A stretch of DNA of 64,000 nucleotides, from positions 328,501 to 392,500 of the forward strand of contig JAODUO010000115.1 in the NCBI GenBank assembly GCA_025642075.2. The letters are read 5' to 3'. This stretch comes from Ridgeia piscesae (taxonomy: Eukaryota; Annelida; Polychaeta; Sabellida; Siboglinidae). Within the stretch, counting starts at the first letter, position 1, and every line of letters begins with the position of its first letter. The translations under genes were made by a program, and so were the position numbers. Below the pieces are notes generated by a model. That model saw only the letters and a program-made list of their open reading frames with translations, did not search any database and was not told where the DNA came from. Below, one piece after another: positions 50,301 through 61,045 of the stretch.

Positions 50301-53300
50301 AGATCGAGACCACGCGGGTCGAGATGGACAGTCAAGTCGATCCATTCTTCGACCTCTCACGTGGGTCTTCGTTGCTTTTTCGACTGTGCACACATCTTTC
50401 CACTTTGTCTTGTCAACAGCAGCGCATTCCGACAGTCGATGCACGTCGCCCGACTTTGACTTTTGTCGAGTCGTATGCTTCGATTGCGGGTTTCGCGGTG
50501 AAGCGCTATTGTGTGATTTCACATGATCCGACCTGTCAACATCTACATCCATGTCACAGTCTGATATCGACACGTCTGACTGCGTCCGATCAACCGATCT
50601 GCGTGGTGGACGTTTGCTGTTGCGGTTTCGCTCTGAGGATACGTTGATCTTTTGCATTCGTCGAGCGTCAGTCGCAGCCTCATCACAAACTGGACTGTCG
50701 GTCCGAGATGTGTGTCCGTCGCCTAACTCGCCTTCAGACATCGACGACCCACTTGACCGTGACCGCCGATGCCTGTTAACTTGGTGAACGCGGTCACCCG
50801 TATGAGACTTTCGCCGACACAAATAACTGTCTGCGTATTGTTCTTCAACACAACGTATGCCATTGTTACTGGTGCTTGTCCGTCGAACTGAGCTAACTTT
50901 TTTCGTCTTGGGTTTGGGCGATATTCCCCGATCTGGAACCTTGCGCAGAGGGTTTCGCCAGACTTGAGCGTCTTTACCTTCAACCTCAGTGCATCCGTCG
51001 CATTCGCACGCGCGGTTGGAAGTAGCTGGTTGCCTCGACAACCAATGTTCACACTTTTCCACGCTGCCATTATCTTTGTCGTAGTTCCGTTGAAGTACAT
51101 GGTCACCAGTTGACGTCCGTTGAATACACAGATTATCGTGTTTTTCAGCGATGCGATATATTAAATGTTCAGGGTTTCGTTGCTGGCAAAGCCGGCTGTT
51201 GTTTTCAGATTTTTCAGACTTTCGTCGAATTCGCTTGTCGTCTACCAACCTCCGAATGATCACGGTCTCGCCATCAGAATTTAAAGAAAGCTGTGCTTCT
51301 GAATCCGTCGTATCTATGGGCTCAGATTTTGACCGTCTTGGTTTCTGTTGACAACCCTGTTGGCCTTGTTCCTGTGACTTCCGCCTTCCCGTGCGCCTGT
51401 CTTTCTCTGCCTGTCTCCCCGAATCATCTTTCCCAGTATATCGTCGAAGTTCGACATCTACTTCAGAATGATGTTTCCGTGATCTTCTCCTCGCTCGACC
51501 ATCTGCTTCAGATGCCAATTGAATCGTACTCTCATGTTCCGATGATTGTCGGATCTTGCTGTTTTTATGGACACTTCGCCGATATGTGTCACTCTCAGGT
51601 TTGTATTGACCCCGAGTGAATTCGACACGTGTCTCCTCGACGCAGTTGACATTGTCACCGCACACGTCTTTGGATTCGGTTTCCGCTTTTGCCTCAGAGA
51701 TGCCGTCGTAATTTGGCTTTGACGTAAACACTGCTTTTTGTTGTGTTGACTGTTTATACTGTGACGACGGCAACTCTGCTGGGTCATCGTTGTTTCTTTT
51801 CTTCCCGACTGAAGCAGTGTCGTTCGATCTAATCTCAACAACGGCGTCATCCATAGACTTCCGCATTTGTCTACGTCTTAGAACAACGTCTGGTTTAGGC
51901 TTTGTTGGTGTAAACGTGTCAGACCCGGATGAGTGTAAGGGCTTATTACGTTTTGCATTGTGAGTATCGTTGTCTACCTTCCACCGAACTGTCGAGCCAC
52001 GTTCTGTTTTTGACAAAACCGACAGCATACCGACGTCAGCAGAGCAAACCGAATTATTCTTGCCAGAGTTCGAAGAAACGGACGTTTCCGACGGTAAACG
52101 CTGTCGGTAGTGGCACAGCCGGTGTTGCCCAGTAGACGTATGAATCTCTCGTTCTTCATCTGGGACTTTCTGGTGAAGGTGCGTTGTACCGTTTGGACGT
52201 TTTATATTTTCCATATCAGGCAACGAAACTATCTGATCTGATTCACTAGGCTTCTTCCAACGACATCCAACCTCCCAGTGAATATTGAGTCCCTTTTCGG
52301 CTTTTAGTCGTATTGCGATTTCACTGCCGGAAAATCGCGGGAGAGGCAGGATGCGGAGTAATCGCGACGAGAGAGAATTGTCACTTTCGGAGTGCCGTGG
52401 AACATACGGACTATTCGCTTCTGTCGTGTTTCCGGGAGTGTGGCATTCATCGGCCGACAGGTCGGTCATGTGCAGCGATGAGGCCGGAGTAATGCAATCT
52501 AGCAAGGTGGTGTTGTTGGCAGTGCAATTAGTGGCAATCGTCATTGCGTCATCGCCACCGCTGATGGTACCAGAAGTGGGGCCGCTGACAGCGCGTTGGC
52601 GCAAGCACTGTGTCGCCGCAACGGAAGAATCCGTGGACTTCCTCATATCGGACACGGTGTTGCCGTGTGTGGCGCTTGTCACTCGCCTCAATGCAGTGCC
52701 AGGTCTGCGCTGCGCATTCCGCACGGGGATTCGAGTCATTCGCTCGAGTGAACCGCCGGCCGTTCGGTTGCTGTTCGACCGCCACCGATTGGATGCGTTC
52801 TCCGAGTCTGTGCTGGCATAGCGGGTCTCTATGGACGCCAATGCCTGCTGCGCGTCAGATTCCTTCCACCTGCGGCGCTGGTTGGTTTGCGTCTGTCCGT
52901 CGCAGACGTCGACCGAGCCGGCGGACGTCTCTCGCTTCAGCAGGACGTTGCGCGAGACCGCGTGCGGCGTCTGACGCGGGATCTTCGTCGGCGCGCGTGG
53001 CTTGTGAGCCGCCTCGCCGCATTCGGCCTGTGTCTGGATCGCTGTTATCTTCGAGGCTGTTACTCTCGGCGCCTGCTGCGGCCGTGAGTTAGTCTTGATG
53101 GTCGGAATGCTCGAGGTCTGTACGACGGCATGTTGCTCTGCGTTTGGTTTCGTGTGGCTGTCTGACGGCGTCGTCCTTGACATGTGGCGGCCGCGCTCTG
53201 TGTTCGTACCACAGCTAACGTTAGCAAATTCTAACTTCGGCGAATCGTGTTTATAAACAGGGTTCGCGCTCGTGTACGACGTCGCACGCACCATGGGATT

Positions 53301-54274
53301 TCGCTCCGGGCTCGTGCCTGAATGGGCCGCAGACGAAGCGGTGGGTAGCTCGTGAAGGCCATTCGTGTCCGTGCCTGAGTGGACGTTAGATCGTGCTGTC
53401 TGTGAAACGTGATGGTGCTTAGTGTTCGCGGCTGAGGAAACTGAAGTCGGTGTAGTCTGTGGCATATGACCGTGCACTGGCGTATCTGAGTTCGCCATAA
53501 CCGGCATAGTGTGTGACCCGTCACCGAGCTCCGTGGTCGTGCCTTGATTGAGCGTAGTTGGTGCGATGTGCGGCGTGTGACCGGGCTCCCTGTTACTGTC
53601 TGTGTCTGCCTGAGACGATATGGGCAATGGTCTCTGGTCTACCTCTTGACTGACCATTGGTTTTGTCGTCTCTAACCTGTCATTATTCTTAATGTTCGCG
53701 ATGGAATGTGCCCCACCGTCATCACCGTTGTTCGTGCTAAATGCGTTCGTCTCACACGTGACCGATTTGGAGGTGGACGAGTTCTCTCCTGGACCGTGTC
53801 CGCTGTCTGCTGTCGTTGTTACGGCAACTGGCAGCGGTAGGGTTTGCGAACTTTGAGTTTCGCGTTCGCAGCCCGTGCTGACGTCGAGGTCACGTGACGG
53901 GGAGGCGGTCTGTGACGAGTTGTGTTTGGACCACGTCAAGCTACATCCGACCTGCGTCGTCTTGGTCTCGTTCGTCGCTGGCGCCGCCTTCCGCGGCTCG
54001 TCGTCGGCGTGACCGGACGACTTCGAGCCACTGCTTATGTCCACCGCTGGTGGCGTCACACGCGTCTCCTTCTCACGGTCCTCGCTGACACGTCTGGCTA
54101 TGCGCGACGTCTTCTCGGCAGAAGGCGGCCTGGAAGAAGTGACCCTCTTTGGTTGCATGCTTGGTTCACAGGTCGTAATTGCGAAGACCTTTTGCAATGT
54201 GCCGCTGTCCAGTCTACGGCGTGTTTTGTCCGTGGTACCCGCGGTGTCTGCGCCCGACTCACCCCTGCTGTCAC
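47358..54274 (-). CDS. gene B, exon 2 (terminal): C-terminal 2,305 residues of a 3,307-residue Ser/Arg-rich protein
   Basis: A 6.9-kb frame with no stop on the minus strand, ending at TGA (47,360-47,358). The exon is proposed to start after CGCCAG at 54,275. The acceptor completes the GGT codon begun by exon 1 (phase 1), and a TTCTAAT branch-point-like site lies about 56 bases upstream with no AG between. Composition is Ser, Arg, Thr, Asp and Asn rich, with many RRxS sites (basophilic-kinase-type motifs) and no recognised domain. Two related segments, EKGLNIHWEV (about residue 1,664) and ERGSTVRWKV (about 1,760), form a small internal repeat. The last 63 residues differ: an aromatic/hydrophobic stretch WIVGIIRFMSPYGWLQRVIA, then a helix-like segment and basic RKRARRRNR. 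Function unknown; it is probably disordered, with a short anchoring or binding element at the C-terminus. The alternative start at ATG 54,284 would make it a separate intronless gene. Confidence 0.75.
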
Positions 54275-55475
54275 CTGGCGACATAGTATGTGTTTACATC
54301 CGGGTTCGTTACAGTTTAGGTGATCATCATTAGAAAGAACCCAAAGACAAGCTGCCAACCTTTGTACGCACAGTTACTCTAGAGAGCCAGGAACGGTGAC
54401 ATAACTTCTTAAGACCTTCAGTGGGATTCTTCCAAACAAGAAAAAAACAAGACTTAGCATAATATACAAGATGGGACATACCCTTGTAGATATCCCACTA
54501 TAGATTACTGTATCAATCGCAACACTAGATGCTCACGTAAACATGACAATCAGTTCATACAAATCAGACACTCGGCAGAAACTGCTTTTTCCCTACCACA
54601 ATAAAATGGTGGAATGATCTACCTCCAAGCATTGGATCAAGTGAATCACTGAGCGCATTCCAAAATAATTAGAATACAATCCAACATCTTAGTAATCAAA
54701 TCAAAATAGCCAACATGCGCATTGAGGTGATGTGTCCGTAGGATATTTTGGTAATCATATATACAGACACAGTTCTCAGAACATCAATGTCGGATATTAG
54801 ACATTTCTTTCGTTAAGAGAATCAGTTTACGCTAGCTTCGGACATCTATGTTTGACGCTACCGACTCGGATTTTATTAGTTACTAGTTATTCACTGTGTA
54901 GCTGTTGTACAGTGTTTAATTAGTTATTAATTAGTTATTGATTAAATAATTATAATTTGTAATCGTATTGCCATTAAAAGATAATAAACACCGGCAAAGT
55001 ATAGATTGTGAACTCAAGTAGATCGGTATGTGTAATGTTATATTGATGTAATCGTGTCAGTGTTCATAGACGTTCCTGTGATTGGGCGGGATGGAGGAAA
55101 TTATTAGTTTAGCTCCGGAATCCTGAAACACGAAATGGCGACAGATATTTAATTAAGTCTTTACAGAGATGTGTCATTTTCTGAACATGTCATATATATT
55201 TTACAATGTCTCCTTGGAATGATTTTGGTCAAATAATATAAAATGACAGTTGTTTTTTAATCTTTATAATAGCCATCTTGGATTAATGAATTTTGAAAAT
55301 GTCAATCTCTGAGTCCAATGGATATGTGAACAATTGTGACTTGAACGCATGACACTTGACATAGTTATGTGACTGTCTGTCAACACCAATACTTGTTTAA
55401 CCTTTCCCCCAAAGCACCCCGGTCTCGACGCCCCGACATAGGGAGAATAAATGATGACAACTGCGATACTCCCAC
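54275..55475 (-). other. gene B intron
   Basis: A 1,201-bp GT-AG intron on the minus strand, donor CCAG/GTGGGA at 55,475-55,474 and acceptor CGCCAG ending at 54,275. It is phase 1 on both sides, so the two long frames join without a shift. It is AT-rich, unlike the CpG-rich exons, and carries an oppositely oriented LINE remnant. Frame compatibility and the abrupt loss of coding composition support it; there is no transcript evidence. Confidence 0.65.
54411..54664 (+). mobile_element. CR1-like LINE remnant (end of ORF2), inside the gene B intron
   Basis: The plus strand translates, with a frame change, to RLSIIYKMGHTLVDIP (about 54,450-54,498) and then NQTLGRNCFFPTTIKWWND followed by LPPSIGSSESLSAFQNN and a stop at about 54,664. 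These are hallmarks of the C-terminal end of non-LTR retrotransposon reverse-transcriptase proteins (the RLxxxYKM and FFPRTIxxWNxLP signatures). In-frame stops and a frameshift show it is dead. The following AT-rich DNA to about 54,990 (ending ATTGCCATTAAAAGATAATA) is probably its 3' untranslated end. It is antisense to gene B. Confidence 0.75.
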
Positions 55476-56366
55476 CTGGTTGGCTCCTGTGGTTCTCCGA
55501 TCTCCGCTCTCGTTCGTGTACTTTCGGCTTTTTGGCGGGAGGTACTTCAACGGGGTTGAATCGATTCGGTGTGTTAGGTTTCTTGAGTGGGCCTTGCGTG
55601 TTGCCTTGAGTTGTACTGCTCGATCTTCCCTTGGTCGAGTCGCACCGTCCGTTGTCCTTCTGTTCATCTGTGTTCCTTCTGCGTGTCTGAGGTGAGTGCG
55701 ATTGACATCGAGTGCTTGCCGAAGTCGGTTCCAAGGTGGAACTGCGTTCCCGGGATTGCTTCTGCGACGTTTGAAATTCACCGGCCGTGCGACTGGCTAC
55801 TGCCTTGTGTTCTGTACTACTGGGTCTGCTCCTGCGTGACTGGTTCGGGCTGCAGCTCTTCTGTTCGTTTGGTTCCTTGCTGCGTTTGCACGGGGAATGA
55901 GAATAGGACGTAACCGCTTCCCCAGTGGAACTACGTTCCGGGGAATGTCTCTGTGGCGTCTTGTGCGATGTCCGAATTTCATTGACATGAGACACGTGTC
56001 TGTGTGCCTTCAGCGAGTTCTGTGCGCACGTGGGGCGAGTTGGCCGCGGTGTCTGTGTGTTAGCGCCGGTCTGCGACTGGCACGGCGTGTGGAAGGAGAT
56101 AATACGACTACTTCCCCTTTTATCGTCCGCCTGCTGCCTTGTCGATCCGTGTCTCGCGCGCGGCGGCGTCTCGCACAAGACGTGACTGAAGGAGTACTTG
56201 CCGTAGACCGCCCGCCTCGTTGTCTGGCGATTCGGACGGACGGGTCGAGACCTGCTGTTTGCTTTGACCGTCTGGTCGCTGCGGTCGGAATACATCCACT
56301 CCGCGTCGGTTTGGAGACGCTTCGGTGGCTTCGTCGGAGTCGTCGTTGTACATTTCCTTTGCCCGC

Positions 56367-56400
<34 letters not shown>

Positions 56401-58482
56401 TGGAGTCAGTGTCGATATCCGAGCCGGAAGACGCACTGTCATATTGCGCCTGCGCCATGCGCCGTCCCCGTCACAACTGTTTGACGAATTCGTGTCGTTT
56501 TTCGTAGATTCTGCGATTTCGCCATCGACGTCATCGCTGTCCCTGCGGTCGTTGCTGTTGACTTCGTCCGGCGTCGGTGAGCGCTCACCGGCGACCGCGC
56601 GGTCGGAGTCGATATCGTCCGTCGGGCGCGTTGTTTCCGCCTCGTAAAGGAAGATGTCCGAGTCGGATACGCGCTCGATGCCGACGGCGTACTCGGCACA
56701 GTTGCCGCCCAGCAGGTCGGCCGAGTCGTTAGACAGCAGCTCGTAGGTACGCTCCGTGACGTCTGTGGGGATGTCGTTGTCGTCGTCTGTCGCGCACTGA
56801 CTGCGACTGGAGCTCGACGACAGCGAGCGACTCCGCTCAACGTACTCCCGTCTGGGCGAGCGCACCATGACCGCCATCACCTGGCCGGTGTCCGGCGGCG
56901 TCACCGAGGCGGCGTCGGACCCACTCTCCGCGTCGCCGTGGTCGAAGCTGGTCGTCTCGAAGTAGGTGGACAGCTGCTCCAGACTGTCACACACGCGTGC
57001 GAGTGATGCGTCGGTGTCGGCCAACTTCTTGCACACGCCTTGCAGCGCGTGGCCGTCGGCGGCCGGCGACCGGATGTCGCCGCTGTTGGCCTCGCGTGAC
57101 GCCCAGTCTCGGTCTCTCTGGCTCGGCCACGTCACGCCATCGTCGCTGACCGACCCGTCAGACGGGAACGTGTCGTAGCTGGACCGAGGCGACGAGCGGG
57201 AGGATCGGGGACGGTGGTACCGCGACCTCACGAAAGACGGCGACACTTGCTGCTGCGATTTCCGCCACCGCAGCTGTTGCTCTAGCTGGTGATGTTGCCG
57301 CATTTGCTGTTGGTGTTGCTGCTGCTGATACCGCAGCTGCTGCTGCTGTTCGTGCTTTTCCTTCAGCTTTTCAACCGCGATGTGTCTCGTGTTGTGGCGA
57401 AAAAGTTCTCCGCGGCTGCTGTCTTGGTGCTGTCTCGGACTGACATCCACACGGCCGCCTTTGCGGAAGGGTGTATTACGTTGAGATGCCAGAGACGTCG
57501 CGTCGACCTTCTCGTAAACGACGGTCGACTCGCTGCAGTGTAGATCTTTGACAGTGCTAGTGACGATGTGATTGCTGTTGGACGCGTTCACCGACATGTC
57601 GTCCGACACTTGGTAGGCGCTACTCCGCAACAACGCATCGCCGTCCTTGTCCGCCTCGTCTGTCCCGTCATCGCCGTCGTCGTCGGAGATGCAGTCGCTG
57701 AAGCGGAGTGCGTTTCCCACGGTCGCCCGTACGCCGTGCTGTGCGTTCTCGACGAACTGCGAGATGACGCGTTTATAGTTGACCGCCTCTAGGGTCCGTC
57801 TGGTGTAACAGTTGTCCTCGGGCGCCGGGTACAGTGTCGACGACGGCGGTGAAGTCAACCGACGCACATTCGACTCGTCCGACATTCGCCGCATGATCCC
57901 ACGTAGCCGCGGCATGTCCGGCGCCGACGTTGGACGAGGTCGCGAGTCGTCGCCCACGCCTCGGACCTCGCCTCGCTGTGGCAGCTCCCTGAATGGCCGC
58001 TGTTCACTCGCTGTCGTCCACTGGTCGGTCCGTCCGTCTAACCCCGGCGACGCGTAATCGAAGGGAAACCCGCCCGAGGGGATCCATTTGATCGCGTTGG
58101 TGGCTGCGCTTCCTTCCGTATATCTGTATGGATTCCACGCGTCTTCGTAGCTTATCGTGTTCAGATAAGGGTCGTCATCGGTACTGTGGCACGGCAAAAA
58201 CGACGGCGGATAAACGGGCGACCTGAATGTGCTGTACTCGCCGAAAGCGGGAGACGTGTCTTCGTTCACTTGCACGGCGTCGCTGAATTTCACACAGCGC
58301 TTTCTCGTCGGGGACAAGTCGGTCGTCGGCGACAGTCTGTGCAGCATGTTGATCTCTTCTAGTTTGCGCTGTGTCGCGTACTCGCGGTTGAATATCGACG
58401 GCGGCTGGTAGTTGTTGCCCCAAACCGTCTGCTTTAGCTTCTCCATGCTCTCGGTGAGCGGACTTAAGGAGACTGACCGCAT
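55476..58482 (-). CDS. gene B, exon 1: N-terminal 1,002 residues of a 3,307-residue Ser/Arg-rich protein
   Basis: ATG at 58,482-58,480 (A at -3) with an in-frame TGA seven codons upstream, so this is the natural start unless an unseen acceptor exists. The N-terminus is the most protein-like part: MRSVSLSPLTESMEKLKQ, then a Tyr/Pro-rich segment. KRCVKF at residues 61-66 fits the RVxF docking motif for protein phosphatase 1, an unverified inference. Further on come an acidic patch (about 265-285), a Gln/His-rich segment (about 374-412) and a Thr-Pro dipeptide run encoded by a GACACC hexanucleotide repeat (56,367-56,402). Long Ser/Asp/Arg disordered stretches follow. High GC at third codon positions contrasts with the neighbouring introns. 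The frame continues to a stop at 55,264, but the last 70 residues look noncoding and a GT donor at 55,475 fits. Family not recognised. Confidence 0.75.
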
Positions 58483-58640
58483 CGTGAGAACTATACGTCG
58501 TCACGTCAGTGGAGATAAAATGGCCTCGCAGGACGTTCGTGCGCGTCTTGCATGCGCAGTGCGCGTACACCTACGGGCGCCGTTCAGTGTGTTTAGCGAG
58601 CCCGTGTTCCTGACTCGGCTCAGCGATGTACGTCACATCC
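58483..58640 (-). promoter_or_regulatory. candidate gene B promoter (NRF1- and CRE-like sites)
   Basis: CpG-rich DNA immediately upstream of the gene B ATG. On the minus strand it has TGCGCATGC (58,558-58,550), close to the NRF1 palindrome, TGACGTGA (58,508-58,501) and GTGACGTA (58,636-58,629), both CRE-like. No TATA box is clear, as expected of a CpG-type promoter. The transcription start is unknown. Confidence 0.4.
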
Positions 58641-59737
58641 ACGCTATAATCGACATGTTACCGCACGATACTAGTAACCACCGCGTCCTCATGTGCTTAC
58701 CCAAATATCAATTATGAAAAGACCACTTCAGTCTGTCGGAGACAAGTACGTATTGCATGAACTAAACTGTTTGGATGCCGCTCTGTCGGAGATCAGAACG
58801 TATATATATTGCATGAACTAAACAGTACAAATACCGTACACGGTCTTCCAACACCCGTCCTTTGATTTGTCAGCGGACTGTGGCGAAGGACACCATGACG
58901 CAATCGCGTTGGAATCCGTATATGTAATGAGGATGTGCGTAATAATGTAAAAAAATGGTTGGCCTCTTCGTGTTATCGCGCGAACAAATGGAACACACAA
59001 AAAACTTCGGTTTCGGAAGAAATAAAACCAAGCAATGATAGTATATTTATTATCAAATATGTTAGTTAAAATCAGCTATAAAAGTAATTTGCTTGTTCTG
59101 CGCTCATGCGGATGTGACGTCACAGAACAACGCAGGCCCTATATTCCGTAAACGTGAGAACGGAAGTCGCGCGCTGTTGTTGTTGTATGTTATAAATGCA
59201 TTTGAATTTAATGTACACGCTATCAAAATGCACTGCTTGGAAATAGAAATGTTGTGCATCACATTCTTGGCACGCTAGACTGAAAGAATATGTCCGTAAG
59301 TGGGACGCGATATATTGCGAGGTCTCGCGTGAGTTTAGCCGACTGGGGTTAGGCACTTCAACAAAACGTGCCGAGCCCAGTGTAGCCTCGACCAACTGCC
59401 TCGTGAGCTGGCCGTGCGCTTTTTAGCTCCTCAACTCCGCCTGGTAGTTTTATGCTGTGCCGATGCTACCACCAGGGCGGCCTTACCACCAGAATACGGT
59501 AAAGACGCTGATTGACTCTGAGGCCAACTTCGAAATAAAAATTAAAATCAGATTATACTTTTTATAAGAGAACACTATATTCAAAATTATACTTATATTC
59601 ACACAAAAATGAAGGCGCCGTGAGGTGGCAGCACTTTTTTTGGTAACATTCAAAAGCCGGCCAAGTGACCAGACTGACTGTCTTCTCGGTGAAGTCACGC
59701 AGCCTAGCGAGACTAGGCTAAGTGATGTATCCAGTAC
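58641..59737. other. intergenic stretch between genes A and B
   Basis: Mixed AT- and CpG-rich DNA. It contains a perfect CRE (listed) and a CpG patch at about 59,300-59,420 with TCTCGCGTGAG. TACGTAT-type repeats of GTCGGAGA...ACGTAT...GCATGAACTAAAC at 58,736-58,769 and 58,787-58,826 form a short direct duplication. No coding exon supported. Confidence 0.45.
59113..59124. promoter_or_regulatory. perfect palindromic CRE, TGTGACGTCACA
   Basis: A 12-bp palindrome containing the full cAMP-response element TGACGTCA (59,115-59,122), about 640 bp upstream of the gene B start. It could act on gene B or be a chance site; a small CpG-rich patch surrounds it. Confidence 0.4.
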
Positions 59738-60031
59738 GACGACGGGGATTCATTGGGACACGAAAAGGATTCTTTGGGACACGACGGGGATTCATTGGGA
59801 CACGAAAGGGATTCTTTGGGACACGACGGGGATTCATTGGGACACGAAAGGGATTCTTTGGGACACGGCGGGGATTCATTGGGACACGAAAGGGATTCTT
59901 TGGGACACGACGGGGATTCATTGGGACACGAAAAGGATTCTTTGGGACACGAAAGGGATTCTCTGGGACACGAAAGGGATTCTTTGGGACACGAAAAGGA
60001 TTCTTTGGCACACGAAAGGGATTCTTTGGCA
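59738..60031. repeat. 21-bp minisatellite with a 42-bp higher-order period
   Basis: About 14 units of GGGACACGA(C/A)(G/A)GGGATTC(A/T)TT. In the left part two variants alternate (ATTCATT with CGACGGGG, ATTCTTT with CGAAAGGG), giving a 42-bp period; the right part contains only the second variant. The 21-bp unit is seven codons, so frames on both strands stay open (Pro-Asn/Arg repeats on the minus strand). It lies 400-700 bases past the gene A stop and is taken as noncoding. Confidence 0.93.
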
Positions 60032-60139
60032 GAGGTGTCCAGGGTGTCACACGTGTCCTGGGTGTCACAAGTGTCCCGGTCAACATCGACATATTAATAA
60101 ACACAACATTATATATATATACCGCCTTCCAATGTTAGG

Positions 60140-60145
60140 TTTATT
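60140..60145 (-). terminator. candidate polyadenylation signal of gene A
   Basis: AATAAA on the minus strand, about 295 bases past the gene A stop codon. It is the first canonical hexamer I see in that direction. No cleavage site can be assigned. Confidence 0.4.
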
Positions 60146-60439
60146 TTCACATATGGTTAAGCCTGTCAGAATTACCACGACACCTTGTTAACAACGATTC
60201 CTTCAAATAAACATCACTTTGGTTTTCGTTTATAATTTTTATCAAGAGTCGATGCTCATTTTATACAAAACTCAACGTCACTATAAAAACCACCTTTGTT
60301 AACATGGAATGATCACAACGCATCCCAGCACATTACTGCGACCGCAAGCGCACACGCACACAGTTTACACACACCATCGTCTGGCAAACAACTGCGGATT
60401 GTTGCAACAACAACAACGACAACGACAACAACATCGTCG

Positions 60440-61045
60440 TCATTTGAGTGTCTCAACACGTTGTAGCCGTTTCCCCGGCGTGTAATGGACGCTGATGGCG
60501 CTCTGGGGGAAACAGCCCAACTCGGCGACGCGTTTGGCCTGCCTGAGCGGCGCGCGGTACGAGACACGGTACACCTGTTTCGTGTCGCGGTCTGACGCGT
60601 CTAGCGATGTCCCGTTCAAGGCTGGGTTCATCCCAGACGTCACGTGACTGGAGCGAAACTTGTCCGTCACCTCCGTGGTGGTGATGGACGACGAGGTTCT
60701 GGGTGATACGGCCGGCGTGTCCGTCTTCTGGTCTTCTGACGCCAGCGGTGTCTTGCGAATTTGCGTCGTGTCGTCAGTACCAGCCGACTCCAATACCATC
60801 GGTTCGCCGGCGTCCTGCGGTCGAGACCGCGGGTCCGCACTGTCAACGGTGGGCGACGCCGACCTCCACAAGGACGAGCACTGTGACAGCACGTCGTTGT
60901 CAATTGGTCGCCCGAGACGAGGACTGGGCGACCGCGAATGGGTCCTCGCTGACGACATCGGGGACATCGTGTGAGGTTGTGGGTTGTTGACGACGAATGA
61001 AGTCGACTTGCGTTGAGCCGGCGCTGCCTTGTTGCGTCCGGCCAC
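60440..61045 (-). CDS. gene A, terminal coding exon (201 residues)
   Basis: Opens in phase 0 after a CCGAAG acceptor (GTGGCCGGACGC, residues VAGRNKAAPAQRK) and ends at TGA. The first 150 residues are Ser/Thr/Arg/Pro-rich and disorder-like, with SP sites in SRSPSPRLGRP. The last 45 residues (QVYRVSYRAPLRQAKRVAEL and on to VETLK) are richer in hydrophobic and aromatic residues and could fold or bind. High GC at third positions continues almost to the stop. An internal AAACAG/GTGTAC would be a fair phase-0 donor and leaves open a longer transcript skipping this C-terminus. Family not recognised. Confidence 0.6.
   Translation of the reverse strand: MAGRNKAAPAQRKSTSFVVNNPQPHTMSPMSSARTHSRSPSPRLGRPIDNDVLSQCSSLWRSASPTVDSADPRSRPQDAGEPMVLESAGTDDTTQIRKTPLASEDQKTDTPAVSPRTSSSITTTEVTDKFRSSHVTSGMNPALNGTSLDASDRDTKQVYRVSYRAPLRQAKRVAELGCFPQSAISVHYTPGKRLQRVETLK

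Noticed and set aside
55264..55475. Extension of gene B exon 1 to the stop at 55,264
   Set aside because: The last 70 codons lose the GC-rich third positions and Ser/Arg composition, and a GT donor at 55,475 joins the next frame exactly in phase.
59722..60138. Plus-strand frame with RKGFFGTRRGFIGT repeats and its minus-strand counterpart
   Set aside because: The 21-bp minisatellite is seven codons, so frames open on both strands; no proper start or splice context.
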